Source: Macrothele yani
Taxonomy: Eukaryota > Arthropoda > Arachnida > Araneae > Macrothelidae
Direction of reading: 5' to 3'
Length of the DNA: 64,000 nt
Assembly (NCBI GenBank): GCA_039090855.1
Contig: CM077005.1
Coordinates: 77,186,607-77,250,606, forward strand
Shown here in pieces: positions 33,369 to 44,849 of the stretch. The translations under genes and the position numbers were made by a program. Within the stretch, counting starts at the first letter, position 1, and every line of letters starts with the position of its first letter. The notes beneath the pieces are model-generated. The model had not been told where the DNA came from. It saw only the letters and a list, made by a program, of their open reading frames with translations, and did not search any database.

Positions 33369-35473
33369 CTGCTGCTTCATAATTTCCTAATATGCCTTTG
33401 AATACATATTGTTTAACGTAAAACTTTAAATTACGCTCTACCGAGAAGAATTTTTGCATCCAGCTACCCCATCTGCTGCGGAAATGTCATCATCGATTCC
33501 GGGTTCACATGTGGCAGTTGTGACAAAACACTCTCTGACGAATAGAGAGATCTTTCTTACAAAGATAGGTCTGGCTATGCTTCAGACAGCAAAATCATCA
33601 AAACGCTTCTACCAATAACTCGGCAGCATCTAAACTGCAATCGGTGATTTGAAAGTTTATTGTCAAAATAAACAGTAAAAAACGTTTCTGTCATGAAGAC
33701 TGAGTGTTCTAAACCACTCTGAGGATGTTGCCATGTAGAGAGGTTAATTTCATTACTGCCAGCATTAAACATTATTCATCGGAAATTATATATAACTTAA
33801 TGTCCAATTCTTTTGCCATTTTCCTGATCCGCGAGTTGCTTTTACACCAAGCTTTTGAAGATGCATTCTTGGTTATACCAATCATGCATCTTCACAAGTT
33901 TCTTTGATTTGTCAGAACACCATGTATGACTTTTGTAATTAAGGTCCATGGATATAGGACACACCAACTTGATTCAAACTGCTAGATCTAATAAAACTAG
34001 CTCCCTTGGTGAAGAAATACAGTACTCAGTATTCATGAATGTTGTTATAACTAAACAAAATGTTTCCTTCCAAGTAAAACGTTTTGATAAATATATCTTC
34101 AAGTCAGGTGATGCGTAACATCACAGCCTCTCCTTGACAAATGTCAACCCCGCCTTCTCGTGGTACATCCTGTTCCCACTAAAGGGGCTCTGGCGAACGC
34201 CAATAGCGGTATAACTATACCATCGGGATTAGAGGAAATGCTATCCCACACTCACCAACCCGCTTGGCCAGCGTGGTGAGTTATAGCCAAACCAATCCAA
34301 AATGACTCCACAACTTAAATCTTGGACCTCAGTCTCCGGCAGCTGGAATGTACCTGGCCAAGGCAGCGGCCAGTGCGACATAAAGGCAGAGGGTGCTAAG
34401 AATCCCCGGAGGACCGGACTAGGCTGCCATCTGATGCTGACCTTGGCTACGTATAATGGACGCTCCCTGTCTTCTGATTCAAGGCTTCTTGAATTGGAAG
34501 AGGAACTACAAAGGATCAAGAGGGACATCATCGGGCTAAGTGAGGTAAGGAGAAAAGGAGAAGATCTCATTGAACTGAAAAGTGGACATCTCTTCTACTA
34601 TCGTGGGACAGATACTGGCAGAACTAGTGGTGTTCGATTTATAATAAACAAAAAACTGAAGGATAAAGTTGAAAGTTCCTCTGACAGAGCTGCACGACTC
34701 GTTATACAACTCTCGAGAAGATACCAGGCTCAGATTATTCAAACTTATGCACCCACCACAAGTCATGCTGAAGAAGAAATTGAAGAATTTTATGAGGAAA
34801 TTGGTCATCTAAATAATAAAGGTAAGCAGCACTTGAAGATAATTATGGGAGATTTCAATGCAAAAATAGGGCAACGGCAACAGAATGAAACTTCAGTAGG
34901 TAAATTCGGTCACGGCAACATAAACCAGCGTAGAAATACTCTCGTAGAGTTTGCAGAGGCAGAAGGGTTTTTCATCTTGAACTCTTTTTTCAAGAAAAAG
35001 CCACACAGAAAATGGACATGGAAACATCCAAATTGGATGACAAGTGAAATTGATTTTATTATGTGTAACAAAATATTCGTCATAGAAGACTGCAGTGTGC
35101 TAAACAAGTTCAACACAGGTAGTGACCACAGATTGGTGAGATGTAAGATGCACCTCAACACTAAACTCGAACGTAGCAAGCTCATAAGACAAACAAAATG
35201 TATTAACATAACCAACCTTAAAAAACACCATAATACCTTCAAGTTGGAACGGAAGAACAGATTCTCTGCTTTAAAAAGCCTAACATCGGAAGAAGTGGAT
35301 ATTTCTGTAGTTAACAGAAAAGTAACCAAAGCTCTTATGGAAACAGCAACAAAATTAGCTGGGTCTAAGAACAAGTTGCATGTGAACAAATTATCAGGAA
35401 AAACCAAAATGTTGATGCAAAAAAGAAGAGAGATGAGGACAACTAAAGAAGACGTGACTTCCAAAGTGGAATA
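33369..35473 (+). repeat. 2105-bp tandem duplication, first copy
   Basis: Identical to 35474-37578 apart from very few differences; the ones I noted are GTAAGGAG versus GTAATTAG near 34547 and 36652, and GCTCTT versus CCTCTT near 35331 and 37436. Includes about 750 bp of unassigned upstream DNA and the 5' part of an RTE. The breakpoints share only about one base, so it looks like end-joining or replication-based duplication and not retrotransposition. Confidence 0.95.
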
Positions 35474-35495
35474 CTGCTGCTTCATAATTTCCTAA
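34120..35495 (+). pseudogene. RTE LINE 5' end and endonuclease, truncated by duplication
   Basis: A leader with CGCTTGGCCAGCGTGGTGAG, similar to RTE 5' regions, precedes a frame from 34302. The likely functional start is the later MLTLATYNGRSL. The AP-like endonuclease shows all usual blocks: TYNGRSL (Asn), IIGLSEVRR (Glu), IIQTYAPT, IIMGDFNAKIG (Asp and Asn), SEIDFIMCN and TGSDHRLVR (Asp-His). The frame leaves RTE sequence at the duplication junction (35473) and ends 7 codons later. It nicks target DNA in target-primed reverse transcription; this copy has no reverse transcriptase attached. Confidence 0.92.
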
Positions 35496-37578
35496 TATGC
35501 CTTTGAATACATATTGTTTAACGTAAAACTTTAAATTACGCTCTACCGAGAAGAATTTTTGCATCCAGCTACCCCATCTGCTGCGGAAATGTCATCATCG
35601 ATTCCGGGTTCACATGTGGCAGTTGTGACAAAACACTCTCTGACGAATAGAGAGATCTTTCTTACAAAGATAGGTCTGGCTATGCTTCAGACAGCAAAAT
35701 CATCAAAACGCTTCTACCAATAACTCGGCAGCATCTAAACTGCAATCGGTGATTTGAAAGTTTATTGTCAAAATAAACAGTAAAAAACGTTTCTGTCATG
35801 AAGACTGAGTGTTCTAAACCACTCTGAGGATGTTGCCATGTAGAGAGGTTAATTTCATTACTGCCAGCATTAAACATTATTCATCGGAAATTATATATAA
35901 CTTAATGTCCAATTCTTTTGCCATTTTCCTGATCCGCGAGTTGCTTTTACACCAAGCTTTTGAAGATGCATTCTTGGTTATACCAATCATGCATCTTCAC
36001 AAGTTTCTTTGATTTGTCAGAACACCATGTATGACTTTTGTAATTAAGGTCCATGGATATAGGACACACCAACTTGATTCAAACTGCTAGATCTAATAAA
36101 ACTAGCTCCCTTGGTGAAGAAATACAGTACTCAGTATTCATGAATGTTGTTATAACTAAACAAAATGTTTCCTTCCAAGTAAAACGTTTTGATAAATATA
36201 TCTTCAAGTCAGGTGATGCGTAACATCACAGCCTCTCCTTGACAAATGTCAACCCCGCCTTCTCGTGGTACATCCTGTTCCCACTAAAGGGGCTCTGGCG
36301 AACGCCAATAGCGGTATAACTATACCATCGGGATTAGAGGAAATGCTATCCCACACTCACCAACCCGCTTGGCCAGCGTGGTGAGTTATAGCCAAACCAA
36401 TCCAAAATGACTCCACAACTTAAATCTTGGACCTCAGTCTCCGGCAGCTGGAATGTACCTGGCCAAGGCAGCGGCCAGTGCGACATAAAGGCAGAGGGTG
36501 CTAAGAATCCCCGGAGGACCGGACTAGGCTGCCATCTGATGCTGACCTTGGCTACGTATAATGGACGCTCCCTGTCTTCTGATTCAAGGCTTCTTGAATT
36601 GGAAGAGGAACTACAAAGGATCAAGAGGGACATCATCGGGCTAAGTGAGGTAATTAGAAAAGGAGAAGATCTCATTGAACTGAAAAGTGGACATCTCTTC
36701 TACTATCGTGGGACAGATACTGGCAGAACTAGTGGTGTTCGATTTATAATAAACAAAAAACTGAAGGATAAAGTTGAAAGTTCCTCTGACAGAGCTGCAC
36801 GACTCGTTATACAACTCTCGAGAAGATACCAGGCTCAGATTATTCAAACTTATGCACCCACCACAAGTCATGCTGAAGAAGAAATTGAAGAATTTTATGA
36901 GGAAATTGGTCATCTAAATAATAAAGGTAAGCAGCACTTGAAGATAATTATGGGAGATTTCAATGCAAAAATAGGGCAACGGCAACAGAATGAAACTTCA
37001 GTAGGTAAATTCGGTCACGGCAACATAAACCAGCGTAGAAATACTCTCGTAGAGTTTGCAGAGGCAGAAGGGTTTTTCATCTTGAACTCTTTTTTCAAGA
37101 AAAAGCCACACAGAAAATGGACATGGAAACATCCAAATTGGATGACAAGTGAAATTGATTTTATTATGTGTAACAAAATATTCGTCATAGAAGACTGCAG
37201 TGTGCTAAACAAGTTCAACACAGGTAGTGACCACAGATTGGTGAGATGTAAGATGCACCTCAACACTAAACTCGAACGTAGCAAGCTCATAAGACAAACA
37301 AAATGTATTAACATAACCAACCTTAAAAAACACCATAATACCTTCAAGTTGGAACGGAAGAACAGATTCTCTGCTTTAAAAAGCCTAACATCGGAAGAAG
37401 TGGATATTTCTGTAGTTAACAGAAAAGTAACCAAACCTCTTATGGAAACAGCAACAAAATTAGCTGGGTCTAAGAACAAGTTGCATGTGAACAAATTATC
37501 AGGAAAAACCAAAATGTTGATGCAAAAAAGAAGAGAGATGAGGACAACTAAAGAAGACGTGACTTCCAAAGTGGAATA
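35474..37578 (+). repeat. 2105-bp tandem duplication, second copy
   Basis: Second unit of the duplication. It runs on directly into the remainder of the RTE, so this copy carries the original arrangement and the first copy ends at a novel joint. Confidence 0.95.
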
Positions 37579-39096
37579 TACAGAGCTATGCAAGACAGTA
37601 CGAAAAAGTATCACTGAAGACGTAAGGAAATTCAACTGTGAACTAGTGAGGAAAGCAATTGAAAACAACCAAAGCCTAAGGATAGCAAAAGGACATCTCA
37701 GTAATGGAAGAAAACAGATTATGGCACTAAGAAAAGAAGATGGTTCTGTAACATGAAATAGAGGCGAAATTTTGACAAGAGTAAAAGATTTCTACTCCAA
37801 ATTATATGAAAGGGATGATACATGTACTCCAGACATCATGAAAGGTACCAGTACCAGAGTTCTTCCAGTCCTCCCCGCAGAAGTTGCACATGCAATGAAG
37901 AACATGAAGCGGGGAAAAGCTCCAGGAGAAGATGGAATTACTGTAGACATCATACAAGAAGCAAGTGGAGAAATCGAAACAGTACTCGCCCAAATTTTCA
38001 CTCGATGCCTTAATGAAGAGAAGATTCCTGAGGATTGGAACAACGCTACAATGATCTTGCTACATAAAAAAGGTGACATTGAGGATCTCAGGAACTACAG
38101 ACCTATCAGCCTCTTATCAATGGTTTATAAAATCTTCACTGAAGTTCTTTGACACCGCTTCAAGGTGACACTGGACATGGCTCAACCGAGAGAACAAGCT
38201 GGATTCAGGAGTGGCTACAGCACAATAGATCATATCCACGTACTGAGAGAACTCATTGAAAGAGCGAGGGAATATGAACTTCCATTCTGCATGGCTTTTA
38301 TAGATTATGAAAAAGCCTTTGATTCGGTGAAACCATCAGCAGTTACAATGGCCCTGAAATCCTGCGGTATTGAAGATGCGCACATTATTATTATTAATAA
38401 CATCTATGAAAATGCAAGTGCAAAGATTCGGCTGTTTGAAAATACAACACACATAAAAATTTGAAAATAAGTGAAACAAGGTGACACCATATCTCCGAAG
38501 CTCTTTAATGCCACATTGGAAAATGTCTTTCAATCACTGAACTGGGAAAACAAAGGGATAAAGATTAATGGAGATTATCTAACCCACCTTCGTTTTGCTG
38601 ATGACATAGTCATTTTTGCAACTTCCCCATCATAGCTGCAGAGTATGATCGAAGAACTTGCTGACAAGAGTAAAGAATTGGGAATGCTTTTACAAGTAAT
38701 GAAGATTTATCGAATGATGGAGAAAAGCTGGAGATAACAGACACGTACATTTATCTTGGACAGCAGATATCAAGTGAGGGTCACATTGATGAAGAAATTA
38801 ATCGGCGTACAAAACTTGCCTGGAGAGCTTTTGGAAGAAACAGCATAATTTTCAAGAGCAATATGCCATTATGTCTTAAAAGAAAAGTGTTTGATCAATG
38901 CATCCTTCCAGTGCTTACGTATGGTGCAGAGACGTGGACCTTAACTAAAAGAGACATACAAAGGCTGCAGACAACTCAAAGCAGCATGGAGAGGTGCATG
39001 CTTGGTGTAACCAGGAGAAATAAGAAGAGGAACTCGTGGATCCGAAAAATGACAAGAGTGGAAGAGATCATGATCAGAGTTAAATCCCTGAAATGA
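36407..39096 (+). pseudogene. RTE endonuclease-reverse transcriptase, broken
   Basis: A 449-codon frame covers endonuclease and linker, ending at TGA (37754-37756) where sister copies have AGA. The reverse transcriptase continues: KAPGEDGITVDIIQEASGEI, NYRPISLLSMVYKIF, a second TGA at 38150-38152 where a sister copy has TCA, QAGFRSGYSTIDHIHVLREL, FIDYEKAFDSVKPS, a stop near 38462, RFADDIVIFA with catalytic Asp pair, then a deletion of about 40 bp after GTAAAGAATTGGGA. The C-terminal segment has LTYGAETWTLTKRDIQ. Most defects are single substitutions, so the copy is fairly young. The C-terminus past 39096 is displaced to 42061-42280. Confidence 0.92.
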
Positions 39097-42060
39097 CAAT
39101 GGGTATTGGGTATTGGTAACTGTGGGTACCATAGTGGTACCCAGTTTATTGCTATAACGAAATACAGACATAGGAGATTCATTAAAAGCTGCAGTACAGA
39201 AAACAACAGTGCGGAAAGTCAGTATATCCACGATGCAGCACAACGTTACACAGAAAGGAAATGAATATGCACACGAACAATGAATGGCCTAACGGCATGT
39301 CAAACACTATAACATATGTGCACAAATGCATGAAATGTACTATGCTATCATAAATTATCCGAACGGAACTGAAATGTGGTTAGAGCGCAAAACAACATTC
39401 AGTACCTCAGCAACTTTATAAAAATAACAAAGGTAACAAACGTACTACTATAATAATCCGCGATAGAGGAAAGCAAACACTCACAATTATAGGTAATTTA
39501 AAAACAGGCACAAATTCAGGAAACAACAGATAAGATAATGATGATATAATGAGGAGATCACACAAGTAACGAGACCGATTAGTTGTGAAAACACAGCAAA
39601 AACACGCAATTATCGCAACTTTAAAATAAAGCAAATTTACAATACATTAAATAAATAAAATAAAGCAAATTTACACACAAATAAAGCAAATTTACAATAC
39701 ATTACTTGTGAATCACAGTAAAAACACACAATGAAAACATCAGAATCAACATGCACTAAGTCTGCAAAACCAGGAAATATGGGAACGGGTTCGCAAATCC
39801 CCAAGCATTGAGAGAACAAAAAGTAATCGGTGTGAGGAAGAGAGCTAAAGGTCATCGGTAAAAGGATAGAAGGTATCACATATATGCTTCTCAACGAGCT
39901 CCTACAAAGAGACGAGACGGCGCGTGTAACGTCTCAAAAAAGGCTGATACCGAGGATCGGTGGCACACAGAGATTTAAAAAGTGACACATAAGCTTCGAA
40001 TTGTGTTACCGCTGCATACAGGTCCAGATCAGGTGAGTGAAGGAATTCTTCAGAACCAAGAATCGTACGTGCAAGTTGAAAAAGACGTAAAAGTTGCTGT
40101 CTGGACAGTGGTCCAGGAACTGGAGGAAACGTATCAACTGCCTGTAGAACCTCAGCATCAGAGAGAGGATTGACAGGACCTGAGCGGAGAAGCATACTGT
40201 TTGAAGAAACATCAGGTGGAGAAACACCGGAACCGAATACCTCGGGAACACTAGATGAATCCTCAGAATGTGGCACAGAAAGTTGTTTTAACTTTTTCTG
40301 TTTTACAGCGCCTTTGGAAGTTCCAATCCGCTTCGAAGAAGAAGCTGTGGCGGATGTATCCATTAGTGGATCAGGCTCACCTCCCAAGTCAGGAGACGTG
40401 GAAACGAACGTCGCCGAAGAAGCAGTACGTAGCTGAGCTGTCTTAGTGGAGACTGGTACAACAGCCGAGGCTTCAGGAAGATGTTTCAACAAGGGTATGG
40501 TAGACAAGGTTGTAAATGGAGATCCGATATCCGTGAGGCTAGGAGAAGAGCCAGACGGCCGATCTGCCAAACCACCACTCAACACATCCGGATCGGAACA
40601 CTCCGCTGTAGACACATCTGTAGTCGAAGACAACTCTGTCAATCTTGAAGGTGGATGCACAATCGCACGGGTCAGGAGAGGAGGAAAGGCAGCATTGCCC
40701 GTGACGGAAATGTTCGTCTGACGGAGAAACAAAGAAGAATTCGCGTCAGGCAAACTACCGGTAGTGGGGATAGTAGAAAGACCAATGTGGTCAGCAGTGG
40801 GATGCGAACTTCATGAACGTTCACGTCGAACGCGGTCACAGGAGGCAGTGGTGTGATTCTGTGTTAAACAGTGTGTACAATAGTGAGCAGTGAAAATCTT
40901 GAAACTGTAAGTTCGTGCGCCAATTTCAACAGTAGCTTCTGTAGGGCAATCCACCAAGGCTTTCTCGGTGGGAAAGACGACCAATAACTGACAGCGAGGT
41001 CCGGTAGCATGGGCAAATCTAGTTCCGCGGGGAGCGTCAGAGAGGCGACGGACCTTGCCAACAATTTTACAAACATGACTGACAAGGAGAGGAAGAGCAG
41101 TATCCGGCACTTCCTGTGGAACAGGATAGAACGTGATGTTCACCGGTCGTTTGGAAAGAGGCGACGAGATGAGATGGTTTGTCCCAATCGAAAGCCCGTT
41201 TGCAAGAAAAAAGTCAGCATCCTCCTTGTGATTGAACTGCACCGAAATACCCCGAGGAGTACGGGAAATTCCTGCAATGGACGCAGATGACACATGTCCA
41301 GAGATGGCTTCCATGTAGCGTGGCAATGGAGTATTTGGTAAAGCATGAAAGAGCACACCTCTATCCAGGAGGTTATGGAACTCACGGCCAATCTGCGAAT
41401 TGTCATCAATCGTTACCTTCACCTTGTGGTTGGATACCTGAATAATAGGTGTTGCTTGCAAAAGAGCATCTGGTTGAGAGGAATCGGACGTAGAAGTAGC
41501 GCCTCGTTGCACTTTAGAGGCAAATGACATCCTCGGAAGAGAAGTCTGTTGGGATCCGGCAGGCACAGAAGGCTTTGAGAGAAGAGAAGCACAGGCCGAA
41601 GGCAAGGCAGTAGAATCAGTAGTACCCAGGGAGGGCACCGAGACAGATGCAGGATCTGAAGACGAAAGCGCAGCCAAATCCAGTGAAGGCACCGGTGCAG
41701 GAGTACTAGAAAGCTGGGAAGGCATCTGAGCAGACACATCTGAGGACGAGAGTATGTTAACTTCCATGGACGTGGGAAGTGTGACGTGACGTGCATCCGC
41801 CACGCCCATAGATGATAAGGAAATACCGGAAGCCTCCATGTTGGCAGCTTCCAAACGTAAACAAACGAGCAAACGATAAGAAAACGGATGAATACGAACT
41901 AATATGAGGATGAGAACGCTAGAAAAGTAGCTCAAAACGTACACAGTACCTTTAGACAGCCGGGCCATGCAACAGGTAAGTGAGAGACGAGGTATTCCAC
42001 ACTAAAATGCATAAAGTATTGGAGCCACCAACACTACGTCTGTCACGAACGAGCAATGGG
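39097..42060 (-). mobile_element. Gag-only LINE-like retroelement, 2950 bp, inserted in RTE
   Basis: CAATGGG at 39097-39103 and 42054-42060 is a 7-bp target duplication; other RTE copies have one CAATGGG at this point. On the minus strand the insert has a ~215-nt leader, one long coding frame (41839-39902), and a ~800-nt 3' untranslated region. It ends AATAAACTGGGTACC, a small hairpin (GGGTACC/GGTACCC), and the short repeat tail CCAATACCCAATACCC. The lack of inverted ends or LTRs and the repetitive 3' tail point to a non-LTR retroelement. No endonuclease or reverse transcriptase is present. Confidence 0.87.
39902..41839 (-). CDS. ORF1/gag-like CCHC protein with one in-frame TGA
   Basis: The likely start is the Met of MEASGISLSSMGVAD at 41839; upstream in-frame residues look untranslated. 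The frame gives a Ser/Pro/Thr-rich N-terminal third and then an RNA-binding-like central domain (from QVSNHKVKVTIDDNS to about PRCQLLVVFP). This includes VPQEVPD and a zinc knuckle CTHCLTQNHTTASC that fits CX2CX4HX4C exactly. TGA at 40811-40813 follows, but the same frame continues without any other stop to 39902, adding about 300 residues (low-complexity, basic KQKKLKQ patch, helical C-terminus). Total about 645 codons. The TGA could be a CGA mutation or a readthrough site. The protein resembles ORF1 proteins of I/Jockey-type LINEs; probable role RNA packaging. Confidence 0.8.
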
Positions 42061-42285
42061 CTGGACATACTGCCAGAAGGACAGACCATCGATGGACAGC
42101 CGAAATTTTAGATTGGATTCCAAGGGACAGCAAAAGACCCAGAAGAAGACCACATGGAAGATGGTGGATGAAATTCGAAAGTATGCGGGAGTGACATGGA
42201 GGAGACTGGCATAAGACAGACCGTTGTGGAGGAAATTTGGGGAGACGTTCGTCCAGCAGTGGATTGATAATGGTTGACAATTATG

Positions 42286-42884
42286 ATGATTCCTATAAAG
42301 AAACCATTAAGCCCAGTAATTTTAAGAACAGCAAGTAAAGTCAATGGTCGTCTTGGTTACGGAGGCGGCAACGAAAATGTGAGTGCAAAGAATTTTTTTT
42401 CATCTTGAGTATTGATTTTGATTCGATTGTGGAGTTCTGGTAATGTGCTTTTCATTACAAGCATCGACCGCTTCACAGTTTTTACAAGTTAGATCTGAGG
42501 AATTTTGAACTTTTACCTTAGAAAGATGTAGATTACTGTTGTCCATAAAATGACTCCTCCCCAGGCCTTTGGTATCAAGCTTGAAAGCTTTCCCTTGCTC
42601 TTTGTTATGTAAGATCTTTAAACTAATATTAATTCTTCCCATTTACATATTTGGCACAGTAAAAAACTACTATGGTCACGAATTCTACTTGTCCAAATAG
42701 TGCTGCGGGTTCTAGGCCTATTACTATAGCCCAAATTGATCTATTATTGTATGTTTCTGTACGAAAGAACGCAGAACATCATAATATTTCATGTGATGTA
42801 AAGAGCATATGTTGGAGAAAAGGCATTTACTCCATACTTACTTCTGTTTGTGGCCAAAGCAGATTTTAAAAGTCTGCACCTGGA
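42286..42884. other. Unassigned spacer
   Basis: About 600 bp between the end of the RTE and the long-TIR transposon. No recognised feature. Confidence 0.45.
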
Positions 42885-43241
42885 TTAGGGTAGAGCGAAA
42901 AACACATTTTTTTTTAATTTGAAACGTCACTATGTGAAATAGTTGCGATTTTATTACTGAAATGAGCCCCCGAAATATGGATGACATTACTTGATATCTT
43001 AGGCTTCCCCAAGAACCTCAAAGTCTGAAAATTATAGGGAAAAGTCGTTTAAAAACACCCGCTTTCTCCATTTTATAAGTATAAAAAAATACTGTGTCAC
43101 CATGGTATTTAATATCACCTTTAAGTCTATGTATATACACGAGTAAAAATTCAGCAGACGTGAGTTAATTTCTTAGGCTTCCCCAAAGAGCTCAAGATTT
43201 GTCATTTTTCACCGAAAATAGCATGATAAGTTATGTAAATA
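42885..43241. repeat. Left terminal inverted repeat of long-TIR transposon
   Basis: Starts TTAGGGTAGAGCGAAAAAC. Homology to the right end is patchy but runs the full length, with indels, until the Tc1 insertion site. Confidence 0.85.
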
Positions 43242-44795
43242 TACTGGTATGCAAGAATTATGGACGAGACGGTTTTTCGAATGTAACGTCTTGCAGAAGT
43301 GCTCCATATCGACTCAAATCATACCATAAGATCACCAAGATGTAAGAATATGGGAGCAAAACCGTACAAACAAGGAATCCAAAGGATACAAAGGCACTTT
43401 ATTGAAAAGGTAGCTTCGATCACAACTGGACAGAAGACAGAAACGTCCATGTGACAGGCGGCTGCCAAGAAAAATCCAGTCTTTAGTAGGGTATATGATC
43501 ACCCCTGGCTGCTTTGCAGGATTTACAACGTCTATCCATGCTGAGGACGAGGTTGTTAAGTAGCTGTTGAGACATCGCGGCCCATTCCTCTTGCAGCGCC
43601 TATCGCAGCTGCGGAATCGTTGCTGGCGGCTGGTGACGTGCTGCTAAGCGTCTCCCGAGAAGGTCCCACACGTGTTCGATTGCATTTATGTCCGGGGACC
43701 TTGCGGGCCAATCCATGCGTTGAATATCTTCTCTCTCCAACAGCTCTGCGACAGCCAGTGTACGATGAGGTGTAGCGTTGTCGTCCATGAAGAGGAACTC
43801 CGCACCCACAGCACCTCTAAACGGACGCACGTGAGGCAGGAGAACCTCGGTACAATAGCGGACACTAGTGACTGAACCTCCTTGAAAGATGTGGAGGTCA
43901 GTAAGGCTACCAAGCATGATACCGCCACAAACGAAAACTCCGCCACCTCCAAACCGGTCCCTTTCAATGATGTTGGAGGTGGGATTGCGTGTTCCCTGCT
44001 CTCTCCAGATGTGTATACGTCCAGAATCGCTCGTCAGACTAAATCGGCTCTCATCCGTAAAGAGAACTCGACCCCATTGCTGATGTGTCTAGTTCTTGTG
44101 TTCATGGCACCACAGAAACCGTCGTCTCCGATGAGCAGGCGTTAATGGCACACACCGTACTGGTCGTCGTGCAAATAGACCACCTTTGTGCTGCTTCCTG
44201 GCCATGGTAAAATGCGATAACGGAAGTCCAGTTGTCTGTTGCATGTGCCTTGCGATTTCTCCCGCTGCCTGCCGTCTGTCTCTACTCGCCTGTAGGACAA
44301 TATACCGGTCGTCCGCCGCCGTGGTTGCTCGTGGACGACCACTGCTAAACCCTCGGACATCTGTTCGTGTCGTTTGAAATGCTCTCCAAGCTCGTGAAAC
44401 GATGCTGTGAGCGATCCAGAACTCCTCGGCCACACTAGTCACACTTCGACCTTCTTCCAACTTCCCAATGACGCGACCTCGGGTAAAGTCATCCAGATGT
44501 CGTCTACTGGATTGCCTGTTGGCCATATCACACGATAGTAGCAACTCGACGTCGTTCAAACCGATGTACACCGTGCAATAGCTTTCACCGAATTACTGAG
44601 CGTACACCGCCCGTGTGCTTTATACCTTCCGACACTCACCCCCTCCCCTCCCCCTACGTCATGCTGCATGTATGCGCATGCCCTACCGTACCGGACCCTA
44701 GTCTATCTCCTGAGTGGTCTTTCGGTCCGTTCTGCCTGCTCGTTCCGCTGTTATGCTAATTTCTCCTCTTCGTCCTTAATTTTTGTACACCAGTG
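43242..44795 (-). mobile_element. Tc1-like transposon, family B, copy 1 (1554 bp)
   Basis: The ends are inverted: left TACTGGTATGCAAGAATTAT, right (reverse complement) CACTGGTGTACAAAAATTAA. TA flanks lie at 43240-43241 and 44796-44797. A sister copy with the same ends is at 49095-50638. It carries one nearly complete transposase on the minus strand. Confidence 0.94.
43483..44526 (-). pseudogene. Tc1 family B transposase, two premature stops
   Basis: From MANRQSSRRHLDDFTRGRVI the frame gives a complete 348-codon transposase with only two internal stops: a TAG where the sister copy reads NWTHQQWGR, and one after PPATIPQLR. Domains: helix-turn-helix (residues ~10-60, TSVAEEFWIAHSIVSRAW), GRPRATT linker, second DNA-binding region with RRPVRCVPLTPAHRRRR, then FTDESRFSL (Asp), FMDDNATPH (Asp) and DINAIEHVWDLLGRRL (Glu), all intact at DD34E spacing. 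Cut-and-paste transposase acting at TA sites. Because only two point defects are seen, the family was probably active until recently. Confidence 0.92.
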
Positions 44796-44849
44796 TATGA
44801 TAGGCATCAATCAGCCTTACCTAGTAGCATAACTTGAGGAGTGAGTTTA

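Larger units (their letters stand above)
36225..42285 (+). mobile_element. RTE-clade LINE copy 2, near full length, split by an insertion
   Basis: The RTE runs from the leader at about 36225 through endonuclease and reverse transcriptase to 39103, is interrupted by a 2.95-kb element, and resumes at 42061 (CTGGACATACTGCCAGAAGG) to about 42285, ending near GGTTGACAATTATGATGATT. Removing the insert gives about 3.1 kb, a normal size for RTE. It is the most complete copy in the window. Confidence 0.92.

Noticed and set aside
34910..35485. 191-codon minus-strand frame (and its counterpart at 37015-37668)
   Set aside because: Antisense shadow of the RTE endonuclease frame, which has all catalytic motifs on the plus strand.
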